Positions 10,101 to 18,283 of a stretch of 64,000 nt of DNA are shown one piece after another; positions within the stretch are counted from its first letter, which is position 1; every line of letters starts with the position of its first letter. A program made the translations under genes and the position numbers. The notes under the pieces were generated by a model. That model saw only the letters and a list, made by a program, of their open reading frames with translations. It ran no database searches and was not told the DNA's origin. This DNA is from JARFQH01 sp963825595 (lineage in GTDB: Bacteria; Desulfobacterota; Desulfobacteria; Desulfobacterales; SG8-13). The stretch spans positions 30,616-94,615 of the forward strand of contig CAWGUE010000005.1 of assembly GCA_963825595.1 (NCBI GenBank), in the 5' to 3' direction.

Positions 10101-10493
10101 CTATGACAAACCATACATCTTTGGTTTTTTTCCTGCGGTATCTCCGGCCGCTTTGTCCTTGAAAAAGTAGTAAAGCGGATAACCATGGAAGGTGGTCTGT
10201 TTTTGTCCGTCACCACGTGTAATTACTTCGAAATCTTTCGAATCGATCCCAGCGTTCACCGCAATGGTTTCTCGGTAATAAATAGGCCATTTTTCCAAAC
10301 AGCCACCATTGCAAACGCTTTTGCCCATTCCGTCCTTTTTAAACCTATACAGCGCCATTCCTTTGGCGTCTGTCAAATAGTCACCAATGCCATCATTATT
10401 CGCAATTTTAACCGCGTGATGATTGGCCAATACACTGATGGATGCCAATAGGAGTAAAGTTAACGCCATATATGTTGAAATAAACCTCTTCAT
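10101..10493 (-). CDS. Secreted COG4315-type protein, frameshifted near the C-terminus
   Basis: A small exported protein of the family with the conserved Yx(FWY)xxD-type motif (COG4315), function unknown. Segments are GDYLTDAKGMALYRFKKD, CNGGCLEKWP and FHGYPLYYFFKDKAAGD. ATG at 10493 is preceded by AGGAGG and begins a signal peptide ending SVLANHHA. The frame ends at MYGLS, but a one-base shift at the A7 run (about 10121-10127) restores the family's usual ending DVWFVIDPANF and a stop at 10075. So the gene is either truncated, phase-variable or affected by an assembly error. The upstream DNA is shared with the gene at 38068. Confidence 0.75.
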   Translation of the reverse strand: MKRFISTYMALTLLLLASISVLANHHAVKIANNDGIGDYLTDAKGMALYRFKKDGMGKSVCNGGCLEKWPIYYRETIAVNAGIDSKDFEVITRGDGQKQTTFHGYPLYYFFKDKAAGDTAGKKPKMYGLS

Positions 10494-10523
10494 AGTACCT
10501 CCTGACGAAGAAAATGAGTAATT

Positions 10524-10579
10524 CATTGTAATACTTTTGAAATCTTGTAATAATTAAGGATTTAGTATTACATACGCAG
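10524..10579 (-). promoter_or_regulatory. Conserved upstream block, candidate ECF-sigma target promoter (copy 1)
   Basis: Read on the minus strand, CTGCGT.TGTA.TAC..AAATCC is followed, after variable bases, by TTTCAAAAGTATTAC.ATG. The same two blocks with the same total spacing (56 bp) occur at 38163-38218, upstream of an unrelated exported-protein gene. Both lie next to a copy of the sigma/anti-sigma module, so they are good candidates for its target promoter. This is an inference from conservation only. Confidence 0.45.
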
Positions 10580-10710
10580 ACGTAGAGAATTCAGATTTAT
10601 GTTTCTAAAAAAAGTACGGATATTAATATGTGGACCCATCAGGAAATTGCATCTTGGGGTCAACTCTTTATAGTGGTTTCAAAAAAGGTTGGGTAGGATG
10701 AAAGTAAGAG

Positions 10711-11436
10711 TCAGAAATTTCCCACCATCATTTCCGGCCCGGATGGCAATGAACTGCCTCCGAAGGGTTCCGTGGTGACGATAAAAGTCTGGTAATCTGG
10801 AAGCGGATCAGGGGATGAAACCTTCATCACGGCGTATCCCAAAGGCGTTGTTGAAAATGCGCCGCCATTGGATTTTTCCCCGTTTTTTATCAGCCAGAGT
10901 TGGAACTGCTTATTTTCCGGAATTTTCGGCAAGTCACTGGCCACAAGCACGCCATTAAAGTTGTCTTGACCGATAACGAAAGTACCATCAGCATGAGGAG
11001 CCAGCTGCGTTCCCTTCATCTTAATAATTTTCAGAGGGCCTGACAATTGATTGGTGATACTCTTATTTTGATTCCATTGCACGATATTGACAGTGGCCAA
11101 TGAAATGACGACTACCAAGCTGGCCATTGCCAAGGCTGGTGAAAACCATTGAAATAAGGATTTCATTGAATGGGCTTTTGCTTTTGGCGTTTTGGCTGTC
11201 CGTGTTGATAAATTGATTTTAATACGTTCCATCAATTCGGATTTAAGCGATTCCGGTGGGCTGACTCGAGGTGCTCCAAATGCCAGAAGACCGACTGTCT
11301 TCTCGTAAGAGCCCAGCAGCGTCTGACATGATTCGCATGTGTGAAGGTGGGCTGATATGAGATCTGCGTCCTTACGCTCCAAATTCCCCAACGCATATCC
11401 AGGCAATAGTTCCTCTATTTGGCTGTGTTCCGTCAT
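10711..11436 (-). CDS. Anti-sigma factor, zinc-finger plus RskA-type C-terminal domain (copy 1)
   Basis: A 241-residue membrane protein that should hold the neighbouring ECF sigma factor inactive. The N-terminal anti-sigma domain carries HLHTCESC, an HxxxCxxC zinc motif. A single transmembrane helix follows (PALAMASLVVVISLATVNIV), then an extracytoplasmic domain of the anti-sigma-K type (FQLWLIKNGEKSNGGAFSTT). It lies 78 bases downstream of the sigma gene. A second, frameshifted copy is at 38508-39234. Confidence 0.88.
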   Translation of the reverse strand: MTEHSQIEELLPGYALGNLERKDADLISAHLHTCESCQTLLGSYEKTVGLLAFGAPRVSPPESLKSELMERIKINLSTRTAKTPKAKAHSMKSLFQWFSPALAMASLVVVISLATVNIVQWNQNKSITNQLSGPLKIIKMKGTQLAPHADGTFVIGQDNFNGVLVASDLPKIPENKQFQLWLIKNGEKSNGGAFSTTPLGYAVMKVSSPDPLPDYQTFIVTTEPFGGSSLPSGPEMMVGNF

Positions 11437-11514
11437 ATCGATTTCAAAACGATTCGATTTTTTTTAATCAGCGCTCATAGCCATACGATCTGATTCAGGT
11501 GATGGCTATTTAAC

Positions 11515-12153
11515 TTAATTATTGATACGCAGCTTATCAGGGTTTGGATTTAAGTTGGTCTTTCCTTTGCTATCGTCACCCATTATTTTCCGCAATTTTT
11601 GCAACGCTGAACGGATGCGTGTTTTTACGGTTCCTAAAGGCTCACCCAATATCTCTGAAATCTGGCTGTGCGAATAGCCCCTGAAATAGGCCAATGATAA
11701 TGCATTCCGTTGGTTTGGCGGAAGCTGGGCTAAAGCATTGGTAATTGCCCTGTGAGCCATGGCCATTTCGAGATCATCTTCCGGGTTCCCATTTGCTGGT
11801 AAACAGTCGAGGCAGGAATCCGCCCACGTGGGGCTCTGGGAAGTAAGCCTTGTGTTTCTTCTGCGAAGCACATCAATGGATCGATTTCTTGTAATGCTCG
11901 CGACCCATACTTTCACTGTGGCTTTTTGGGGGGTATAAGATTCCGCTTTCTCCCAGACCTTGCTAAAAACGTCTATCGTAACCTCCTCGGCATCCTCCAT
12001 GTTTCCAAGAACATTATATGCAACACTAAAGACCAATGTCTTGTATCGATCATATAGATCACTTATCCCGGCCGGATCGCCCTTGGCAATACGTTCGAGA
12101 AGGTATTTATCGTTTTTATTCGTTATCAATTTTATTACCGGAGTTGATGGCAA
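11515..12153 (-). CDS. ECF-type RNA polymerase sigma factor (copy 1, intact)
   Basis: A 212-residue sigma-70 family protein with region 2 (LYDRYKTLVFSVAYNVLGNMEDAEEVTID and RNRSIDVLRRR) and region 4 (LPPNQRNALSLAYFRGYSHSQISEILGEPLGTVKTRI). Its zinc-finger anti-sigma partner follows. The start appears to be TTG at 12153, because an in-frame stop lies two codons upstream; the second copy keeps the same TTG. It is the only unbroken member of three copies in the window. A conserved TTGACA at 12265-12260 (minus) may be its own promoter -35. Confidence 0.9.
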   Translation of the reverse strand: MPSTPVIKLITNKNDKYLLERIAKGDPAGISDLYDRYKTLVFSVAYNVLGNMEDAEEVTIDVFSKVWEKAESYTPQKATVKVWVASITRNRSIDVLRRRNTRLTSQSPTWADSCLDCLPANGNPEDDLEMAMAHRAITNALAQLPPNQRNALSLAYFRGYSHSQISEILGEPLGTVKTRIRSALQKLRKIMGDDSKGKTNLNPNPDKLRINN

Positions 12154-12160
12154 AAGTCAT

Positions 12161-13470
12161 TGTGACGTTATCATCGTTTTTCAAATTTATGATTCTGTAT
12201 CATTCTGATATTTATTGTTAAACTTGAATGATGCTTTGGTAAAACAATTTCATTCTTCGTGTCAAGAAATTGTCCGTATAAACATCACAATTTATCGAAA
12301 CAATTATTTTTTTTCATATATACTTTCTGTGCTGATTTTCCCTATAATCACTAAGATTTAGTTCGACTCAGCTTGGCATAAAATCAACACACATACAGCT
12401 AATGGAGGCCTTTTATATGGGGGGCTATAACGCCTGGGTTCTTTGCCATCATTGGAAATTAAGTTTTAGAAGATTTTCATATGACATGATGTGTCTAACA
12501 AACGATTTAGAACCGCTGGTCAACTGTGGCTTAATAAAGCTGGTCGCCGACCAATGGCGGCGTGTCTGTTGTATCCCATTAAAGGCAAGCGCGAATGGCG
12601 GTTTCAGCAACCCGTCCACTGAACGCCACATTCAATGCTTTCAGTGACAGCTTTGAACCGTGTGGCGGTAGTTTATAGATTATATGAAATTAGATTCATG
12701 GTGGAAAGCTGTAACTGTATAATTTTATTTATTACCCGCCCACAATTTCGGTAAAAATCCTTTCCTCCTGGTGACATAGCATTTTTTTATATTGTTTATT
12801 GATGGGATGATGACCTATCCTCAGTTTTTGTTCCATTTTTCAAGTTAGAATCCAGGGCATCTTACACATTATTCCCACCGGCACCAGGTTTTATATCAAA
12901 AACGCGATTCAGCACAGCTACCTGAATCTATACCTTTGACCGTTGTCCTCATTAGGAAACTTTGTATTTCTGAAACCAAATTGTGAAAAATATGTACCAC
13001 ACTGTAGTAGGTAAATTTCATAGATTTCTAGTCGCGTTGGCCAAGATTCCTCGTAACCTATTGAAATCAAATGGAAGGATGAAAGCCATAAGTTTGCACA
13101 GTTTTTGCATGCACTCAGGAGGACAATATCGAATGAAAAAAGGATATCGGAAAAAGAATAGAATAAAACTAGAAACTACGCCAAAACGACCTCGAGTTCT
13201 GTAAAACAGGCAGGTTAATTATAAATTATACGTCGTCTATCCTCATTTCGCTACGCATAATATTCAAAACGACCATTCGATGAGGGCACAACGACCGGAT
13301 GGCTTAATTACTGTGGATTCAATTCGCAGCGGCTTGTTATTTCCCAAGCTGATCAATTCGATAGTTGACTCACTGCGATCATTTTACACTTCTATCGTTG
13401 AATTAAGCGATCGACTTTAAAGGTTATTTCTCTTCTTGCCAAGACGTCACTTTAACGGTTTACGGATTCA
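12161..13470. other. Long intergenic region upstream of the kinase gene
   Basis: About 1.3 kb with no convincing gene. The part up to about 12490 is shared with the second sigma module (40020-40230). Short open frames at 12402 and 12983 have no recognisable family and low-complexity composition. The base composition is AT-rich, and no repeat array or RNA gene was recognised. Confidence 0.5.
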
Positions 13471-15501
13471 ATGCAAACTCAGAAAGAATTCTCTATGGAC
13501 ACATCCCAAAATGTCGATGCGATCGGATCATCCCCGTTGATTAACCTCAATCTAAAAAGGCGACACGTCAACGAATTACCCCTTTTCCGATCCCATCTAA
13601 AGCCAGTGGTCATGATCGCGATGTCGGTTTTTATTTGTGAAGCGCTCGTGATGATCTTCTTTTCTTTTTTGCCACCGCAGCCTAACTGGTTTTTAGTTCT
13701 GCTAGATTCCACCTTGCTGATCATTCTTCTCTCACCGCTACTCTATTTCTTCCTCTTCCTCCCGTTAGTAAGACACATCAGCGAGCGCAAGATGGCCGAA
13801 GCGAGCCTGCGAGAAAGCGAGGAGCGCTTTCGAATCATCTTTGAAACGAGCCCCGATGCCGTAATAATAAGCAGACTGTCGGATGGTTTCATCACGGGTG
13901 TTAACCAAGGTTTTACTTCTTTGAGCGGTTACAGTAAGGATGCTGCCGTTGGTAGAACCACAATTGACCTCGGCTTCTGGCATGAGCCGAATGACCGCAA
14001 AACGTTGGTGACCGAGCTGGAGAAATACGGACAGCTGAACAATTTCGAAGTGAAATTCTGTCGAAAAAACGGCCAGGTGTTAGAAGGCTTGATTTCAGCC
14101 AAAAAGATTGTATTGCACGGCTTACCACACGTCATTTCCGTGTTGCGTGATATAACCAAGCTAAAGAAAAACGAGGAAATTCTCAAGGTATCTCAAAAGT
14201 TTTTACAAATCACGAACCGCAACCAGGAGATGACGCCACTCTTAAACGAACTCATTTCCGAAATTAATCGGATAACTGGCTGTGGTGAAGTGGGCATCAA
14301 CATCTTTGCAACAAACGACTACCCAGCGTATGAGGTTCTTAAACGATTTGATTATGTTTCCGGTGCCGCTGAATGCCACTTATCAGATCTCTTTCTGCCA
14401 GCGGGCACCGCATCCTCAACAACAGGTACGAACCATCCAAACATTACTGAACACGGGTCCTTCTATACAGGACATTTGTCCTACCTTGTCTCTTCCCTGT
14501 CCATGGAAGAAAAAAACCTCATTCCAGTTGACTACAACCAAACCAGGTCCGAGTCTGTCGCTGTCATTCCGATAATTGCGGGCAACGGTATCTCAGGAAC
14601 AATCACGATTTGTGATCCCCGAAGAAACAGAGTCTCACTCACTTTCGTTGAAATTGTCGAGGGGGTGTCCATGCAATTGAGTGCCACTATTAATCGCGTG
14701 ATGGCGGAGGAGGCCCTGAAAAAGTCCCACGAAGAGCTGGAAAATCAGGTGAAAATCCGAACAGTCGAGCTTGTGCAAGCGAACAAGCAGCTGAACATAG
14801 AAATTGAGCAGCGGAGGCGCGCGGCCGAAGACCTCTTGATTCATCAGGGTCGACTGCGTGACCTGTCGTCCGAATTGATGCTGACTGAAGAAAAACAACG
14901 TCGGCACATTGCAACTGAACTGCATGACCGCCTTGGCCAGACGCTCTCTATCATAAAAATTTACCTTGGAGAGCTGCGAGATTCGGTTGTGGATTTGGCA
15001 CAGGTGAAGAAATTCGATAAAGTCGAAGAGCTAATCGAACAGACGATCAACGACACGCGTTCACTGACCTTTGAACTGAGTCCTCCCGTTTTATACGAAC
15101 TCGGTTTAGAGGCGGCGTTGGAGTCGTTATCTGAACAGATCCAAGAAGGTCATAATATCCCGATCGTATTCACGGATGACAAGCAAACCAAACCATTGGA
15201 TGAAAACTGCAAAATTACTGCTTTTCAGTCAGCTCGTGAATTACTGTTCAACGTGATCAAACATGCCCAGGCACAGCGGATAGAGCTATCAATTCGAAAA
15301 CAAGACGAGAACATTCGAATTGACATCATGGATGATGGTTTCGGGTTCGATAAAGATGATCGCTGCAGTAGAAGGGACTACAATAGAGGCTTCGGGTTGT
15401 TTAGCATTCAGGAACGTTTGGGGGCAATCGGTGGTTGTCTCGAAATAGAATCCAAACTGGGCCAGGGAACTTGCGCCTCCATCGTTCTGCCCGGTTTGTA
15501 A
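13471..15501 (+). CDS. Membrane histidine kinase, PAS-GAF-HisKA_3 (NarX/NreB-like)
   Basis: A 676-residue sensor kinase. Two membrane helices lie near residues 45-95, then a PAS domain (ERFRIIFETSPDAVIISRLS), a GAF-like domain, a coiled coil and a HisKA_3 dimerisation domain with the phospho-His in RRHIATELHDRLGQTL. The ATPase domain shows ELLFNVIKHA, DDGFGFD and GFGLFSIQERLGAIGG. It lies 28 bases ahead of a NarL-type regulator, its evident partner. Its N-terminal membrane domain resembles that of the kinase at 30926-32383. ATG at 13495 is an alternative start. Confidence 0.9.
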   Translation: MQTQKEFSMDTSQNVDAIGSSPLINLNLKRRHVNELPLFRSHLKPVVMIAMSVFICEALVMIFFSFLPPQPNWFLVLLDSTLLIILLSPLLYFFLFLPLVRHISERKMAEASLRESEERFRIIFETSPDAVIISRLSDGFITGVNQGFTSLSGYSKDAAVGRTTIDLGFWHEPNDRKTLVTELEKYGQLNNFEVKFCRKNGQVLEGLISAKKIVLHGLPHVISVLRDITKLKKNEEILKVSQKFLQITNRNQEMTPLLNELISEINRITGCGEVGINIFATNDYPAYEVLKRFDYVSGAAECHLSDLFLPAGTASSTTGTNHPNITEHGSFYTGHLSYLVSSLSMEEKNLIPVDYNQTRSESVAVIPIIAGNGISGTITICDPRRNRVSLTFVEIVEGVSMQLSATINRVMAEEALKKSHEELENQVKIRTVELVQANKQLNIEIEQRRRAAEDLLIHQGRLRDLSSELMLTEEKQRRHIATELHDRLGQTLSIIKIYLGELRDSVVDLAQVKKFDKVEELIEQTINDTRSLTFELSPPVLYELGLEAALESLSEQIQEGHNIPIVFTDDKQTKPLDENCKITAFQSARELLFNVIKHAQAQRIELSIRKQDENIRIDIMDDGFGFDKDDRCSRRDYNRGFGLFSIQERLGAIGGCLEIESKLGQGTCASIVLPGL

Positions 15502-15529
15502 GTTGTCCAGGAAAGGGGAATAGGGCACC

Positions 15530-16183
15530 ATGACTCTGAAAATAATTATAGCCGACGATCACAATGTCATGCGCGATGGCTTGCGTGTTCTGATAGAAAA
15601 GCAATCAGGTATGGAAGTAGTAGCCGAAGCGGAAAATGGCCGCGATGCATTCAAATTGACAAAAAAATTCAAACCGGATGTCGTCGTCATGGATATCAGC
15701 ATGCCCGATCTCAATGGTATTGATGCCACCCAAATGATCGCCTCCGATTGTCCTGGTACTAAAGTCGTTGTTTTTTCGATGCATGCAGATAGACAATTTA
15801 TCGTTGGCGCCCTTAGGGCAGGAGCTTGTGGATATTTGTTGAAAAATTCCGCTTTTGAAGAACTGGCCTTGGCGATTAGAACCGTAGCCAGAAACCAGAC
15901 TTATTTGAGTGCGAAAATTGCCAACACTGTAGTAAAAGACTATGTTGAAAAGTTAACAATTACTCAACCTTCAGCAGCTTCTGATCTGACTCTGCGGGAG
16001 CGTGAAATACTCCAAATGATTTCCGAAGGCACATCAGCCCAGCACATATCAAATCGGCTTAATATCAGTATCAAAACCGTACAAACACATCGTCGGAACA
16101 TCATGGAAAAGCTCGACGTTTACAGCGTCGCTGAACTGACCAAGTTCGCCCTGCGTGAAGGATTGACCTCCCTCGATAGCTGA
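15530..16183 (+). CDS. NarL/FixJ-type response regulator
   Basis: A 217-residue regulator that should be phosphorylated by the preceding kinase. The receiver keeps the acidic pair IIADDHN, the phospho-acceptor Asp in VVMDISMPDLNG and Lys in GYLLKNSAF. The C-terminal LuxR helix-turn-helix reads LTLREREILQMISEG to KTVQTHRRNIMEKL. Conserved upstream blocks at 16227, 18041 and 28911 are candidate sites for it, by proximity only. Confidence 0.92.
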   Translation: MTLKIIIADDHNVMRDGLRVLIEKQSGMEVVAEAENGRDAFKLTKKFKPDVVVMDISMPDLNGIDATQMIASDCPGTKVVVFSMHADRQFIVGALRAGACGYLLKNSAFEELALAIRTVARNQTYLSAKIANTVVKDYVEKLTITQPSAASDLTLREREILQMISEGTSAQHISNRLNISIKTVQTHRRNIMEKLDVYSVAELTKFALREGLTSLDS

Positions 16184-16226
16184 TTCAAGCTTTTGCCTCT
16201 GGAATTTTCAGTTTTCCAGACGACTC

Positions 16227-16277
16227 AAATCAGACTTTTACCGATTTATTTCTTCCCGCCTACCGTCTTAGACTAAA
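16227..16277 (+). promoter_or_regulatory. Shared upstream element, site A
   Basis: AATCAGACTTTTACCGATTT followed 30 bases on by ACTAAA. It resembles sites B (18041-18113) and C (28911-28984). It lies upstream of the truncated receiver gene. Confidence 0.4.
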
Positions 16278-16378
16278 TCCAAGCCCTTTGGCCGGTCAGG
16301 ATCGCTGTTGAGTGCCGCCGCCTGCCGCCCCATTTTGATAGAAGTGTTTTTTCAACATTTTTACTTGCAGAGAGTGGT

Positions 16379-16804
16379 ATGAACATCCGGATCTTGCTGG
16401 CGGATAATCATGAGCTCATGCGAACAACCATCTGGGATCTACTCGACAATCATCCCGGTATGGAAGTGCTCGCAGCGGTGGCCAGCAGCCATAGCGCTGT
16501 GTCCCTATCTCGCCAGCTCAAGCCCAATGTGGTGGTCTTGAATATAAATATGCCCGACCTGAAAGGCACCTCGGCTATCAGACGGATAGTATGCGCTTCA
16601 ACCGCTCCTAAACTGTTAGCGCTCTCGTTGTATCCGAACCGACAATATGTCAAGAGGGTGATGGAGGCCGGGGCCTCAGGATATCTGCTTAAAGACAGTG
16701 TACACGAGGAGATGTTCTGTGCCATTCGCACCGTGGCCTGCGATCAGATATATTTGAGTACCAAACTAGTGTCGCGTCCCACAAATAAATACAAAAAGTG
16801 CTAG
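16379..16804 (+). pseudogene. Degenerate receiver protein truncated by an IS630-family insertion
   Basis: 141 codons similar to the receiver of the regulator at 15530. The phospho-acceptor position reads VVLNINMPDLKG, Asn in place of Asp, and the acidic pair is DN (LLADNHE). The LuxR DNA-binding domain is missing: the frame ends at a TAG in the CTAG at the left edge of the insertion sequence. No helix-turn-helix remnant was found beyond the element. The protein therefore can neither be phosphorylated normally nor bind DNA. Confidence 0.8.
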
Positions 16805-17944
16805 AATTTTATTTTCATATCGGTTATACTCCTCCAAAACTCAATGGAGGAGACAAACATGGCTATTGGAAGGCCCAAAGCACCGCTCGAATTGGGCGAT
16901 GACGTTAAAAAGCAATTAGAAGTGATGGCCAATTCCCGTTCGCTGCCATACGCACAGGTGCGGCGGGCCCAAATTATTCTTCTGTCTGCGCAAGGGCTTA
17001 CCAACACAGCCATCGCCAAGAAAGTCGGGCTTTCCATCAAAATGGTTGGCACCTGGCGCCAGCGCTTTATCGATCAGGGTTTAATGGGGCTTTACGACCA
17101 ACCCAAACCCGGTGCTCCGCGAACCATTGATGATGAGCAGGTTGCGCTGCTTATCCAGAAGACATTGAACAGTAAACCGAAAGGGGCAACGCATTGGACT
17201 TGCCGCAGCATTGCCAAGAATACGAACCTGTCCAAATCGACGGTTCAACGCATATGGTCTGCGTTTAACCTCCAGCCCCATCGCCAAAAACATTTTACGC
17301 TCTCAACCGACCCGTATTTTGTTGAGAAAGTGCATGACATCGTTGGCCTGTATTTAAATCCGCCGGATAAGGCCATGGTGTTGTGCGTTGATGAAAAAAG
17401 CCAAATCCAAGCCTTGGACCGCACTCAACCGGTATTGCCGATGGGATTAGGCTATGTTGAAGGTATCACCCATCAATACAAACGGCACGGGACTCTGACG
17501 CTTTTTGCGGCATTGGATTTAGCAACGGGTCAAGTGATCACCCAGTGCAAGAAGCGTCATCGTCATCAAGAATTCTTGGCCTTCTTAAAGCACATTGACG
17601 CCAATGTGCCAGAAGCGTTGGATATCCACTTGGTGGTCGATAATTACGCCACCCATAAACACGTGAAGGTCAGAAACTGGTTGGCGCAAAGACCACGCTA
17701 TCATATTCACTATACGCCAACCTATTCCTCCTGGCTCAATCAGGTGGAAATCTGGTTCAACATTATTACCCAGAAAGCTATTCGGCGCGGCTCGTTTCGC
17801 AGTACCCGGCAATTAGGACAGAAAATCGATCAGTTTGTTACAAACTACAATACTGATTCCAAACCTTTTGAGTGGACTGCTACGACTGACTCGATTATCG
17901 TTAAAATCAAACGTCTTTTGGTAAATATATCTGGGACATAACAC
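16804..17944 (+). mobile_element. IS630-family insertion sequence
   Basis: The element is flanked by TA dinucleotides within CTAG on both sides (16801-16804 and 17944-17947), the target expected for IS630-family elements. Terminal inverted repeats look imperfect; the right end reads GTGTTATGTCCCAGATAT inward. It cuts off the receiver gene on its left. Boundaries rest on the TA positions. Confidence 0.7.
16844..17941 (+). CDS. IS630-family transposase
   Basis: A 365-residue transposase with an N-terminal helix-turn-helix (LTNTAIAKKVGLSIKMVGTWRQRF) and a DDE catalytic core: VLCVDEKSQIQ, HLVVDNYATHK, and Glu in YSSWLNQVEIWFN. Length and motifs are complete, so it may be active. ATG at 16859 is an alternative start with stronger upstream purines. 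Confidence 0.93.
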   Translation: MEETNMAIGRPKAPLELGDDVKKQLEVMANSRSLPYAQVRRAQIILLSAQGLTNTAIAKKVGLSIKMVGTWRQRFIDQGLMGLYDQPKPGAPRTIDDEQVALLIQKTLNSKPKGATHWTCRSIAKNTNLSKSTVQRIWSAFNLQPHRQKHFTLSTDPYFVEKVHDIVGLYLNPPDKAMVLCVDEKSQIQALDRTQPVLPMGLGYVEGITHQYKRHGTLTLFAALDLATGQVITQCKKRHRHQEFLAFLKHIDANVPEALDIHLVVDNYATHKHVKVRNWLAQRPRYHIHYTPTYSSWLNQVEIWFNIITQKAIRRGSFRSTRQLGQKIDQFVTNYNTDSKPFEWTATTDSIIVKIKRLLVNISGT

Positions 17945-18040
17945 TAGAGAAGCCGAAATATTTACAATGGTTCAACTACAAGAAAACGCTGGATTTTATC
18001 CACCATTTGTAAAGCCCTCGCAGTTTGTTGAAATAGATTT

Positions 18041-18113
18041 AAGACTTTTGGACGCCCTAAATCAGGTTTCCGCCGATTTTCTTATCCCTATTAGAGGGCA
18101 TATATATAGTAAA
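18041..18113 (+). promoter_or_regulatory. Shared upstream element, site B
   Basis: About 70 bases matching site C at 28911-28984: ACTTTTGGA.GCCC, then AATCAG.TTTCC.CCGATTT, ending in a TATA-rich stretch with AGTAAA. It lies about 170 bases before the multicopper oxidase gene. The TATA-rich end could hold a -10 element. No other gene lies between. Confidence 0.5.
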
Positions 18114-18283
18114 AAATCATCAATAGGCAAATAAGCGTGAAGGATCATTGATCTATAATGATGCACCCTCCGCTTTCTGCCAAATATCGTCGCAAGAAAT
18201 CTCGCAGACAATTTTGATCTTTGTAAAAATATCCTTCTGCAATCACCTTTGATCACCATCCAACTTGTAATTGGAGGTATGCC

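Larger units (their letters stand above)
10511..12490 (-). repeat. Duplicated sigma/anti-sigma module, copy 1
   Basis: From the target-promoter block through anti-sigma and sigma genes to about 12490, the DNA is similar to 38150-40230. Gaps occur in non-coding parts; copy 2 lacks about 70 bases upstream of the sigma gene. The downstream exported-protein genes are not similar, so the module was copied next to different targets. Confidence 0.8.

Noticed and set aside
12402..12647. Small frame upstream of the kinase gene, partly repeated at 40137
   Set aside because: The repeated copy at 40137 does not keep the frame, so the conservation is of DNA, not protein.
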